Origin: UBA9410 sp036123585
GTDB lineage: Bacteria; Actinomycetota; Acidimicrobiia; Acidimicrobiales; MedAcidi-G1
Direction of reading: 5' to 3'
Length of the DNA: 64,000 nucleotides
Assembly (NCBI GenBank): GCA_036123585.1
Contig: JAZADN010000047.1
Span: 28,148-92,147, forward strand
Part shown: one piece after another, positions 15,931 to 23,458 of the stretch
Numbering within the stretch: the first letter of the stretch is position 1
Layout of the letters: each line of letters opens with the position of its first letter
Translations under genes and position numbers: made by a program
The notes under the pieces: generated by a model
Databases searched by the model: none
What the model was told of the DNA's origin: nothing
The model's input: the letters and a program-made list of their open reading frames with translations, nothing else

Positions 15931-17127
15931 TCAGGCAGTGGCCAGCGCCCGGTCTAGGTCGGCCAGCAGGTCGCCGACCGATTCGATGCCCACCGAGATG
16001 CGAATTAGGTCATCGGGTACCTCGAGGGCCGAGCCGGCCGCCGAGGCGTGGGTCATGACCCCCGGATGCTCGATGAGCGACTCCACGGCGCCTAGGGACT
16101 CGGCCAGGGTGAACACCGCGGTGCTGACAGCGACCTTCTCGGCCGCTTCGCGTCCGCCTGCCAGCCGGAACGACACCATGCCGCCGAAGCCGGACATCTG
16201 CCGAGCTGCCACCTCGTGGCCGGGATGACCCTCTAGGCCCGGGTACAGGACTGTGGAGACCCGTGGGTGATCGAGGAGTTGTGCCACGACGGCCTCGGCG
16301 TTGGAGCAGTGCCGGTCCATGCGGACGGCCAACGTCTTGAGGCCACGCAACAGCAGGTAGCAGTCGAACGGGCTTGGCACCGCGCCCACCGCGTTCTGGA
16401 CGAACTGGAGGTGCTCGGCCAGCGATTCGTCGGAGGTGGCCACGAACCCTCCGACCACGTCGCTGTGCCCGCCCAGGTACTTGGTGGCCGAGTGGACCAC
16501 CGCGTCGGCTCCCAGCGAGAGGGGCTGCTGCAGGTAAGGGGTGGCGAAGGTGTTGTCGACGACGACGAGCCCGCCCATTTCGTGGGCTACAGCGGCGACC
16601 CGTTCGATGTCGATGACAGTCAGCAGTGGGTTGGTGGGGGTCTCGAGCCAGACCATCCGGGTTTCGGGCGTCCAGATGGCACGGACGGCGTCGGGGTCTG
16701 TCAGGTCGACGGCAGCGTGGTCGACGCCGATCCCACCGTGGACTCTCGAGATGAGGCGGTAGGTGCCGCCGTAGGCGTCGTCGCCGAGGATGATGCGCTC
16801 GCCGGGCTCAACCATGCGAAGCAGGGCGTCCTCGGCGGCCAGACCGCTGGCGAAGGCGAAGCCGTGGGCCGCCCCTTCCAGGCTCGCCATGCACTCCTGA
16901 TAGGCGTGGCGGGTCGGGTTGCCCGTCCGGGCGTACTCGTATCCGAGTTTCGGCTCGCCGACCGCTTCCTGGGCGAAGGTGGTGGACAGGTTGATTGGGG
17001 TGATCACGCCCCCGGTCCGTGGATCATGGGGCTGGCCGGCCCGGATGGCCCGGGTTTCGAACCCGTAGTCGTCCGGGTCCTCGAAGCCCGATTGGGGTGG
17101 GTCGCCTCCTATGGCGTGTCCAGCCAC
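15931..17127 (-). CDS. Cystathionine gamma-synthase / gamma-lyase (PLP)
   Basis: 398 residues of the Cys/Met metabolism PLP family. Conserved landmarks are ETRAIRAGQPHD at the start, YEYARTGNPTRHA, VVDNTFATPYLQQP, and the PLP lysine in HSATKYLGGHSDVVGG. The GTG at 17127 is 1 bp past the CBS stop, so the two form an operon. With CBS upstream, gamma-lyase activity (reverse transsulfuration to cysteine) is likely, but gamma-synthase activity cannot be excluded from sequence alone. Confidence 0.9.
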   Translation of the reverse strand: MAGHAIGGDPPQSGFEDPDDYGFETRAIRAGQPHDPRTGGVITPINLSTTFAQEAVGEPKLGYEYARTGNPTRHAYQECMASLEGAAHGFAFASGLAAEDALLRMVEPGERIILGDDAYGGTYRLISRVHGGIGVDHAAVDLTDPDAVRAIWTPETRMVWLETPTNPLLTVIDIERVAAVAHEMGGLVVVDNTFATPYLQQPLSLGADAVVHSATKYLGGHSDVVGGFVATSDESLAEHLQFVQNAVGAVPSPFDCYLLLRGLKTLAVRMDRHCSNAEAVVAQLLDHPRVSTVLYPGLEGHPGHEVAARQMSGFGGMVSFRLAGGREAAEKVAVSTAVFTLAESLGAVESLIEHPGVMTHASAAGSALEVPDDLIRISVGIESVGDLLADLDRALATA

Positions 17128-17128
17128 C

Positions 17129-18520
17129 TCAGACCCCGCCGTCGGCGTCAGGAGACAGGAAGCCCAGCAGGTCGGTCCTTGACACGATGGTCCGGGGCCG
17201 CCCACCGTCCAGCACCAAGAGGGCCGGGGCGTGTTCCAGGAGGGCCACTGCCCGGTCGATTGGCTCGCCGGCGCCGATGGTGGGGAGGGGATCTTGGACC
17301 ACCTCCTCGATGGGGCGGTCCAAGACCTCGTCAGAGCGGTGGGTTTGGCTCATGAGCCACAGTTCGGAGACCGAGCCCATCACTTCGGCGGCCGACAGCG
17401 GCATCTCGCCCTTGGCCACCGCGATCTGTGACACCCCGTACTTGCGCATCAGGAGTGCCGCGTCGCGCACGGTGTCGTTGGGACCGACGTAGATCAGTTC
17501 CGGGAGGTCGTCGTCCTGAGCGTTCAGCAGGTCGGCGATAACCGGGCCGTCGGCTCTCGAAAAGCCCATGGTGGCCATCCAACTTTCGTCGAAGACCTTG
17601 GTGAGGTAGCCCCTGCCGGAGTCGGGGACCACCACGACAACCAGGTTGTCGGGGGCTAGGCCCTCGGCCACTTGGAGCGCTGCGGCGATCGCGGTCCCAC
17701 CGGAACCGCCGATCAGTAGGCCCTCCTCGCGGGTCACCTGGTGGGCCATCGCGAACGAGTCGGCGTCGCTCACTGCGACGGTTTTGTCGATGACGTCAGG
17801 GTGGTACGTGTCGGGCCAGAAGTCCTCGCCGACCCCCTCCACTAGATAGGGGCGTCCCGAGCCGCCGGAGTAGACGGACCCCTCAGGATCGGCGACCACG
17901 ATGGTCACGTCGGGATCCTGTTCCTTGAGGTAGCGGCCCACGCCGCTGATCGTTCCACCGGTGCCGGCGCCAGCCACGAAATGGGTGATCCGTCCCTTCG
18001 TCTGCTCCCAGATCTCCGGTCCCGTGGTTTCATAGTGAGCCTGCGGGTTGGCGGGGTTGTGGTACTGGTTCGGCCGGAAGGCGCCGGGCGTCTCGTTCAT
18101 GAGGCGCTCGGCGGTCGAGTAGTAGGACTGCGGGTCGTCTGGTGGCACGGCAACCGGACAGACCACGACCTCCGAGCCGTAGGCCCGCAGCAGTGAGATC
18201 TTCTCCTCGCTGACCTTGTCGGTCATGACGAAGACGCAGCGGTAGCCGCGTTGGGCAGCGACGATGGCCAGGCCCACGCCGGTGTTGCCTGAAGTGGGCT
18301 CCACGATGGTGCCGCCGGGCTTCAGCAGGCCCTCGCGCTCGGCGGCATCGATCATGGCGATGGCCGCCCGGTCCTTGATGCTCCCTCCGGGGTTGGTGGT
18401 CTCGAGTTTGACGAGTACCGGGCACGGCAGGTCGGCCCCGAGGCGCGAAAGGCGGACGAGTGGGGTGCCCCCGACGAGGCCGAGGACGTCGTCGGCTACA
18501 TCTAGGTCGGAGAGGTCCAC
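17129..18520 (-). CDS. Cystathionine beta-synthase
   Basis: 463 residues. Condenses serine (or O-acetylserine) with homocysteine. N-terminal fold-type II PLP domain: VKLETTNPGGSIKDRAA carries the PLP lysine, SGNTGVGLA binds the substrate carboxylate, and GAGTGGTISG binds the phosphate. The C-terminal region (about residues 335-463) is a CBS-domain pair, which in relatives binds adenosyl ligands and regulates activity. There is no N-terminal heme domain. GTG start. First gene of the transsulfuration operon. Confidence 0.93.
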   Translation of the reverse strand: MDLSDLDVADDVLGLVGGTPLVRLSRLGADLPCPVLVKLETTNPGGSIKDRAAIAMIDAAEREGLLKPGGTIVEPTSGNTGVGLAIVAAQRGYRCVFVMTDKVSEEKISLLRAYGSEVVVCPVAVPPDDPQSYYSTAERLMNETPGAFRPNQYHNPANPQAHYETTGPEIWEQTKGRITHFVAGAGTGGTISGVGRYLKEQDPDVTIVVADPEGSVYSGGSGRPYLVEGVGEDFWPDTYHPDVIDKTVAVSDADSFAMAHQVTREEGLLIGGSGGTAIAAALQVAEGLAPDNLVVVVVPDSGRGYLTKVFDESWMATMGFSRADGPVIADLLNAQDDDLPELIYVGPNDTVRDAALLMRKYGVSQIAVAKGEMPLSAAEVMGSVSELWLMSQTHRSDEVLDRPIEEVVQDPLPTIGAGEPIDRAVALLEHAPALLVLDGGRPRTIVSRTDLLGFLSPDADGGV

Positions 18521-18549
18521 AATTCGGTCCGTTCCCCGGAGGGCGTGGT

Positions 18550-18741
18550 TCAGACGGCGCAGGACATGTCAGCCCCGCAGCACAGGGGCGACTTGATCTT
18601 GCCGTGGCCGTTCGGGCACTCGGAGATCTGCACCGTCGAGCCGTCGTCCTTTGTCAGGCTGGCGTCGGAGAGGGCCTCGTCGCAGTGTCCACAGGTGGCG
18701 TTGACGGACATGCCGCAGTTGCCGCAGGTATAGGTGGCCAT
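18550..18741 (-). CDS. Small zinc-ribbon protein
   Basis: 63 residues with cysteine pairs C-x2-C (TCGNCG) and C-x2-C (TCGHC), then ECPNGHGKI and a terminal CCGADMSC. Nine Cys and two His in such a short chain suggest one or two zinc sites. ATG 18741 has GGAGGAC just upstream. It may pair with the nearby transsulfuration operon only by position. Function unknown. Confidence 0.75.
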   Translation of the reverse strand: MATYTCGNCGMSVNATCGHCDEALSDASLTKDDGSTVQISECPNGHGKIKSPLCCGADMSCAV

Positions 18742-18916
18742 GGGTCCTCCTCGGTCCGGCCAGACCGCGCTCCAGACGAACGCGTACGATGATCTTCTCA
18801 CAGGCCCTGAGTGTCCGACTGGTCGGACGCGATCGTGCCCACCGAAGGGACGACTGCTAGGAACAGTTGCTTCCCGTCTGTCGTCCATCCGCCCCGCTGC
18901 CGAGGGGAGCGCGCCT

Positions 18917-20656
18917 GTGGTCCATCATCACGTTCCGGCAAGTTTCGGTCCCGACGAGTCTGTAGTGGCTACCGGAGAGCAGGGCCAGCGGGCCCACCGT
19001 CGCCAGTTCGAGCATCGGGAGCGGCTGGAACGTCGCCTCTACGAGGTTGCCGACGGGGTCTGGTGCATGGTCGGGAACGGCTTGTCCAACCAGACCTTCG
19101 TGCAGGGACCCGAGGGCTTGGTGGTCGTTGACACCGGCGAGTCGGTGGAGGAGATGGCCGCCGCCCTGCAGGAGGTTCGGGTCCATACGTCGGCACCGGT
19201 GGTCGCCGTGCTCTACACCCACTTCCACTACTGCAACGGCACGCAGGCTGTATTCGACGAGGCTGGCGGGCCGGTCCCGGTCTGGGCGCACGTCGGCGTC
19301 GAAGCCAACTTGCGGGTCCGGGCGTTGGAGCAGGGGCCGACGGCAGCCCGGGGGATGGTGCACCAGTTCTCGATGCTGCTCCCCGAGGACGGTCCGGACG
19401 GCCGGATCCAGGTCGGCTTGGGCCTTGAGTACCGAATGCCCGAGCACGCCCCGTACACCCATGGGTTCGTGGCCCCGTCCGACGTGATTGACTCGCCGAC
19501 CACCACCACGTTGGCCGGCTTGCGGGTTGAGCTGGTGCCGGCGCCGTCGGACGCTGACGACAACCTGAACGTCTTCTTTCCTGACCTGGACCTGTGCGTC
19601 AACAACTTGGCTTGGCCGGCGTTGTTCAACGTGTTCCCCATCAGGGGAGAGTCGTACCGGGACCCGCAGGTCCTGTTGGCCGGCTTCGACGGGATCCTCG
19701 CCGCTTCACCCGAGTACCTGGTCTGCGCCCACGGCCCACCACTGAGCGGCCGGGCTGCGGTGACCGAAGCGGTGACCGGAGCGCGAGACGCCATCCAGTA
19801 CTTGTGGGACCAGACGGTGCGTGGTGTCAACCGCGGCCTGACCCACGGTGAGCTGGTCGAGTTCGTGCAGCTACCTGACCATTTCGACGATTCCTATCTG
19901 ACCCAGCAGAACTATGGACTGGTGGAGCACCACGTCCGACAGATCCACACCGGCTTGGTGGGCTGGTTTGACGGCTTCGAGGCGACTTTGTTCCCGCTGC
20001 CCACCGCCGAACGGTGCCGTCGCCTGATCGAGGGCTTCGGTGGCCGGGACGAGGTAGCCGCCCGGGTGCGCGCTGCGTTGGAAGATGACGACCTGAGATG
20101 GGCCCTCGAGCTGGCTACCTGGCCGGTACGCGCCGGCGTTGGAAACAACCCTGGCGGAGCGGAGTCCGACCGTTCCTTGCTAGCCGAGGTGCTGCGGACC
20201 GTGGGGCAGCGCACCACCTCGGCCAATGTGCGCGGCTGGTGCTTGACACGGGCCCGTGACTTGGAGGGCCTTGTCGAGCTGGACCGGTACCGGGTGCACC
20301 GGTTCGGTCGGGGTCAGGTTTTGGCCACCGAACCGGCTGCCACCATCGCCGCACTGAGGGTCCTCCTCGATCCTGAGCGAGCCGCAGGCGTGGACGACCA
20401 TCTCCGCTGGCGGGTTGATACCGGGAGCGGCGAGGCGGTGTGTGGCCTCTGGGTTCGCAACCGGGTGGCCGTGCCAACCGACGGTTCCGGCGCCGAGTTG
20501 GAGTTGGCCCTGGCCCACGACGTTCTGGCCGACATGCTGTCCGGGCGTCGCTCCATGGCTGACGCCGTCGACGACGGTTCGGTAGTGGCGACTGGCGACT
20601 CGAACCGGATCGCCACCATCTTGGCCTGCTTCGAGGTCGATTCCTTTTCGAAGTAG
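18917..20656 (+). CDS. Alkylsulfatase-like metallo-beta-lactamase protein
   Basis: About 579 residues from GTG 18917, which has GAGGGGA 6 nt upstream; longer starts back to 18734 overlap the zinc-ribbon gene. Layout resembles SdsA1/BDS1 alkylsulfatases: an MBL domain, an alkylsulfatase dimerisation domain (about residues 290-440) and a SCP2-like C-terminal domain. The metal motif is altered: YTHFHYCNGT stands where T-H-x-H-x-D-H is usual, and VNNLAWPALFN where a Glu ligand is expected. So it may bind metal differently or be a non-sulfatase paralogue. Confidence 0.7.
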   Translation: MVHHHVPASFGPDESVVATGEQGQRAHRRQFEHRERLERRLYEVADGVWCMVGNGLSNQTFVQGPEGLVVVDTGESVEEMAAALQEVRVHTSAPVVAVLYTHFHYCNGTQAVFDEAGGPVPVWAHVGVEANLRVRALEQGPTAARGMVHQFSMLLPEDGPDGRIQVGLGLEYRMPEHAPYTHGFVAPSDVIDSPTTTTLAGLRVELVPAPSDADDNLNVFFPDLDLCVNNLAWPALFNVFPIRGESYRDPQVLLAGFDGILAASPEYLVCAHGPPLSGRAAVTEAVTGARDAIQYLWDQTVRGVNRGLTHGELVEFVQLPDHFDDSYLTQQNYGLVEHHVRQIHTGLVGWFDGFEATLFPLPTAERCRRLIEGFGGRDEVAARVRAALEDDDLRWALELATWPVRAGVGNNPGGAESDRSLLAEVLRTVGQRTTSANVRGWCLTRARDLEGLVELDRYRVHRFGRGQVLATEPAATIAALRVLLDPERAAGVDDHLRWRVDTGSGEAVCGLWVRNRVAVPTDGSGAELELALAHDVLADMLSGRRSMADAVDDGSVVATGDSNRIATILACFEVDSFSK

Positions 20657-20722
20657 GCCTCTTCGGTCACTCTTCGTGGTCGAAACCTGCCGAGCCGATT
20701 TCAATAACCTGCCGAGACCCCT

Positions 20723-20799
20723 TGGTCGGGTAGGCGGGATTTGAACCCACGACCTCCTCGTCCCGAACGAGGCGCGCTACCAACCTGCGCCACTACCCG
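20723..20799 (-). tRNA. tRNA-Pro (anticodon CGG)
   Basis: 77 nt including an encoded CCA. Acceptor CGGGTAG pairs with CTACCCG. The anticodon stem CCTCG/CGAGG encloses TTCGGGA, giving anticodon CGG. The T loop is TTCAAAT. Confidence 0.95.
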
Positions 20800-20860
20800 T
20801 GTGGCGGGAAGGGTACCGGTGACCCGCTCCTACCGGTCGGGCCGTGGGCTCCGGATCGGG

Positions 20861-21244
20861 TCAGACCGGGGTGGACTCGTCGAGGATGGAGCGAGCCGTT
20901 CGGCGGAGAACCAGAGCGTCGACCGGCTTCACTACCCAGGCGTCGGCCTCGGCCCGGCGGGCCAGGAAGTCGTCGGCGTCGCGGTCCAGGAGCATGACGA
21001 TCCGCTGCGGGCCGATGCGTCCGGCACGTTCCTCCAACCGGAGGTCCAGGCAGGCGGCCATGCCACCCATGTTCCCGATCTGCAGGTCGAGGACGACCAG
21101 TACCGGTTCGTGGGTGGCCACGGCTTCCAGAACCTGGGCCCCAGCGTGAACCCGCACCACCGCGTGGTCTCCGCCCAGGGCAGCCTCCACCTCGTCGTGG
21201 ACGTGGTCGGCATCGGTGGCCACCAGTGCGGTCGTCTCGCTCAC
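20861..21244 (-). CDS. Stand-alone response-regulator receiver-like protein
   Basis: 127 residues, a single receiver-like domain. The phospho-acceptor is probably the Asp in VLVVLDLQIGN, and the switch lysine lies in WVVKPVD. The usual acidic pair near the N terminus fits ATDAD. No output domain. The GTG at 21244 is chosen because TACGAT lies 7 nt upstream; the frame is open to 21403. Divergent from the STAS gene, so both may belong to a signalling module, but no histidine kinase is adjacent. Confidence 0.75.
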   Translation of the reverse strand: MSETTALVATDADHVHDEVEAALGGDHAVVRVHAGAQVLEAVATHEPVLVVLDLQIGNMGGMAACLDLRLEERAGRIGPQRIVMLLDRDADDFLARRAEADAWVVKPVDALVLRRTARSILDESTPV

Positions 21245-21251
21245 GGCGGGG

Positions 21252-21257
21252 ATCGTA
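21252..21257 (-). promoter_or_regulatory. -10 element of the receiver-protein gene
   Basis: TACGAT, 7 nt, GTG on the minus strand. Confidence 0.45.
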
Positions 21258-21376
21258 CCGACGTGGCCGTCTCCGACCTGCGGTCGGGTAGGCAGCAAGA
21301 CGGTGGGCGGTGACCGAGTTCGGCCGGATGCGTCTACCCTCCGGGGGAGGGACGGATCCGACGAACGGGGGCCCAG

Positions 21377-21721
21377 ATGCTGGAGATCACGGTCGAACGA
21401 CACGACGGCTACGTGCTGTGCCGCCCGGCCGGCGAGTTGGACGCCTATACGGTGGCCCAGTTCCGCGAAGCGCTCACCGATCTGGCCGACGATTCGTACG
21501 TGCTGGTCGATCTTTCAGACGTGCCTTTCATGGACTCGGCCGGTCTGGGCGCCCTGATCGGCGGCATCCGTCGGGCCCGTGACAACGACGGCGACGTGGC
21601 CGTGGCCTGTAACCGGCCCGCCCTAATCCGCTTGCTGCACACCACGGGCTTCGACCGGATCGTGCCCGTCCGCGAGACCGTCGAGGAGGCCGTCCTCGCC
21701 CTCGGCGAGTCCGCCGGCTGA
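21377..21721 (+). CDS. STAS-domain anti-sigma factor antagonist
   Basis: 114 residues matching the SpoIIAA/RsbV fold: LCRPAGELDAYTVAQFREAL, then VLVDLSDVPFMDSAGLGALIG, in which the Ser of DSAG is the usual phosphorylation site. Such proteins release a sigma factor by binding its anti-sigma kinase. No kinase is adjacent; an RsbW-like kinase lies at 41698 next to a second STAS gene. Confidence 0.88.
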   Translation: MLEITVERHDGYVLCRPAGELDAYTVAQFREALTDLADDSYVLVDLSDVPFMDSAGLGALIGGIRRARDNDGDVAVACNRPALIRLLHTTGFDRIVPVRETVEEAVLALGESAG

Positions 21722-21753
21722 TTTCCCTCCCGGACGTTCCCGCCAGTTCGACG

Positions 21754-23040
21754 ATGCGCGCCCGCTCCCTCGTCCGACGCCGCCTTCGGGTGTCGATCCT
21801 CGCCTTGGCCCTTGGGGCCGTGCTGCTCGGTACGACAGGCGGCGTCGCTGCGGGCCAGGAGGGCCACGAGACGGTGCCCGTGGTCGACGTCGTGGAAATC
21901 CATGGCCTCCTCGACCCGGTGCTCGTCGACATGTTGGCCGAGACCCTCGGAAGTCTCGACCCTGCCGAGACGGTGGCCCTGGTCCTCCAGGTCGACAGCA
22001 CGGCCGCGGTGGTCGACGACACTGAACTGATCCGGCTCGCAGAGTTGGTCGATGGCGCCCCCATCCCGGTCTCTTTCTGGGTCGGACCGTCTGGGGCGAA
22101 GGCCATCGGACCCATTGCCCGGCTGGCCGCCCTCGGTGACGATGTCGGCATCGCCCCCGGCGCTCACTTGGGTGCGTTCGGCGACCCGGTCCTCGGCGAC
22201 CGGTACGGCACGCCGTTCGGCCTCCCCGTGGACACCGACCTTGTGGACCGGACCGTCGGCTACGACGAGGCGGTCGAGCTCGGGCTGGCTCGACCCTCGC
22301 CGGTTCTGCTTGAGCACCTGGTGGGGCTCCCTGGCTTCGAGGTTCACACAGTCACCGATGACGAGGGGACCAGTGTCCAACCGGTCACCCCGACCCGCTT
22401 TCGCCAGCTCGACGTGGTCGACCAGTTCTTCCACACCGTGGCCAGCCCGGCCGTGGCCTACCTCCTGCTGCTCGTCGGGATGGGCCTGCTCGTCTTCGAA
22501 CTGTTTACGGCCGGCGTGGGCATTGCCGGGATGATCGGTGCTGGCTCGTTCCTCCTAGCCACCTACGGGCTGGGGGTTCTGCCGGCCAGGGCATGGGCGG
22601 TAGGCGTGCTGGTCTTCGCCTTCCTCGGCTTTGCCATCGACGTGCAGGCCGGGGTGCCTCGCCTGTGGTCGGTCATCGGTTCGATCGCCCTGGTCGTCGG
22701 ATCGGTGTACCTATTCGAGGGCAGCTCGTTCTCGTGGATCACCCTGGTGGTCGGCGTTGTCGGCACCATCACTGGTGTGGTGGGCGGCATGCCGGCCATG
22801 CTCCGCACCCGGTTCTCGACACCGACCATCGGTCGGGAGTGGATGGTCGGCGAGGTGGGCACGGTTGAGGGGCGCCTCGGCCCCAACGGAACGGTGCGGG
22901 TACGCGACGCCGTCTGGCGGGCCACGACCAATCGGGCCACCCCGGTCGAGCCGGGGGGCGACATCCGGGTGGTGGCTGTAGACGGCCTGTGGCTGGAGGT
23001 CGAGCCCACCGAGGGCGCCGCCCGCGACTACCGCCGGTAG
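21754..23040 (+). CDS. NfeD-like membrane protein (ClpP-class protease fold, degenerate)
   Basis: 428 residues. Signal peptide, extracytoplasmic crotonase/ClpP-like domain (about 40-195), four to five transmembrane helices (about 230-340), and a C-terminal OB-fold domain. Layout matches NfeD1b-type proteins that act with stomatin-like partners. The catalytic region reads GPSGAKAIGPIARLAALGDD, then IAPGAHLGAFGDPV. The nucleophile Ser of the usual A-S-A-G motif seems replaced, so protease activity is doubtful. No stomatin gene is adjacent. Confidence 0.8.
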   Translation: MRARSLVRRRLRVSILALALGAVLLGTTGGVAAGQEGHETVPVVDVVEIHGLLDPVLVDMLAETLGSLDPAETVALVLQVDSTAAVVDDTELIRLAELVDGAPIPVSFWVGPSGAKAIGPIARLAALGDDVGIAPGAHLGAFGDPVLGDRYGTPFGLPVDTDLVDRTVGYDEAVELGLARPSPVLLEHLVGLPGFEVHTVTDDEGTSVQPVTPTRFRQLDVVDQFFHTVASPAVAYLLLLVGMGLLVFELFTAGVGIAGMIGAGSFLLATYGLGVLPARAWAVGVLVFAFLGFAIDVQAGVPRLWSVIGSIALVVGSVYLFEGSSFSWITLVVGVVGTITGVVGGMPAMLRTRFSTPTIGREWMVGEVGTVEGRLGPNGTVRVRDAVWRATTNRATPVEPGGDIRVVAVDGLWLEVEPTEGAARDYRR

Positions 23041-23160
23041 CGCCTCCCCCCGACTACACCTGCAGGCCTCTTGTCCGGGTTCCGTCGCGCGTCGTAGGTT
23101 CGACCGCGCGGCCTGGTAAAGGGTCGGCAGAACCGAGTGGGACTAACGGGAGGCTTGCAG

Positions 23161-23415
23161 ATGCCGGGCGACGGTGACTTCCGGGAATGGCAGGCGAAGG
23201 CCGCCTGCCGGGGTCCACAAGCGGCGGCCTTCTATCCGCCGGCCAGTGGCGAATGTCGCGATGAAAAGCGTTTGCGGGAGCGAGAGGCCAAGGAGATCTG
23301 CGACCACTGCGCGGTGGTCGGACGCTGCCTAGAGGTGGCCCTTGCCGGCCGCGAGGCCTATGGCATCTGGGGCGGGACCAACGAGTCCGAGCGTCGTGTC
23401 CTGCACGACGCCTGA
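23161..23415 (+). CDS. WhiB-family Fe-S transcriptional regulator
   Basis: 84 residues. Four cysteines for a [4Fe-4S] cluster: one in KAACRG, one in EICDHC with its partner, and one in GRCLEVA. The G-I-W-G-G turn (YGIWGGTNE) and basic C terminus are diagnostic. WhiB proteins bind the primary sigma factor and respond to redox or NO in Actinobacteria. ATG 23161 has GGGAGG 9 nt upstream. Confidence 0.95.
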   Translation: MPGDGDFREWQAKAACRGPQAAAFYPPASGECRDEKRLREREAKEICDHCAVVGRCLEVALAGREAYGIWGGTNESERRVLHDA

Positions 23416-23458
23416 GCCGACCCCGCCTGAGGGCCTGAACCCACCAGCAGGAGGTCGG

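Noticed and set aside
18734..18916. N-terminal extension of the alkylsulfatase-like protein from 18734
   Set aside because: It overlaps the start of the divergent zinc-ribbon gene and its ribosome site, and its composition is unlike a protein N terminus.
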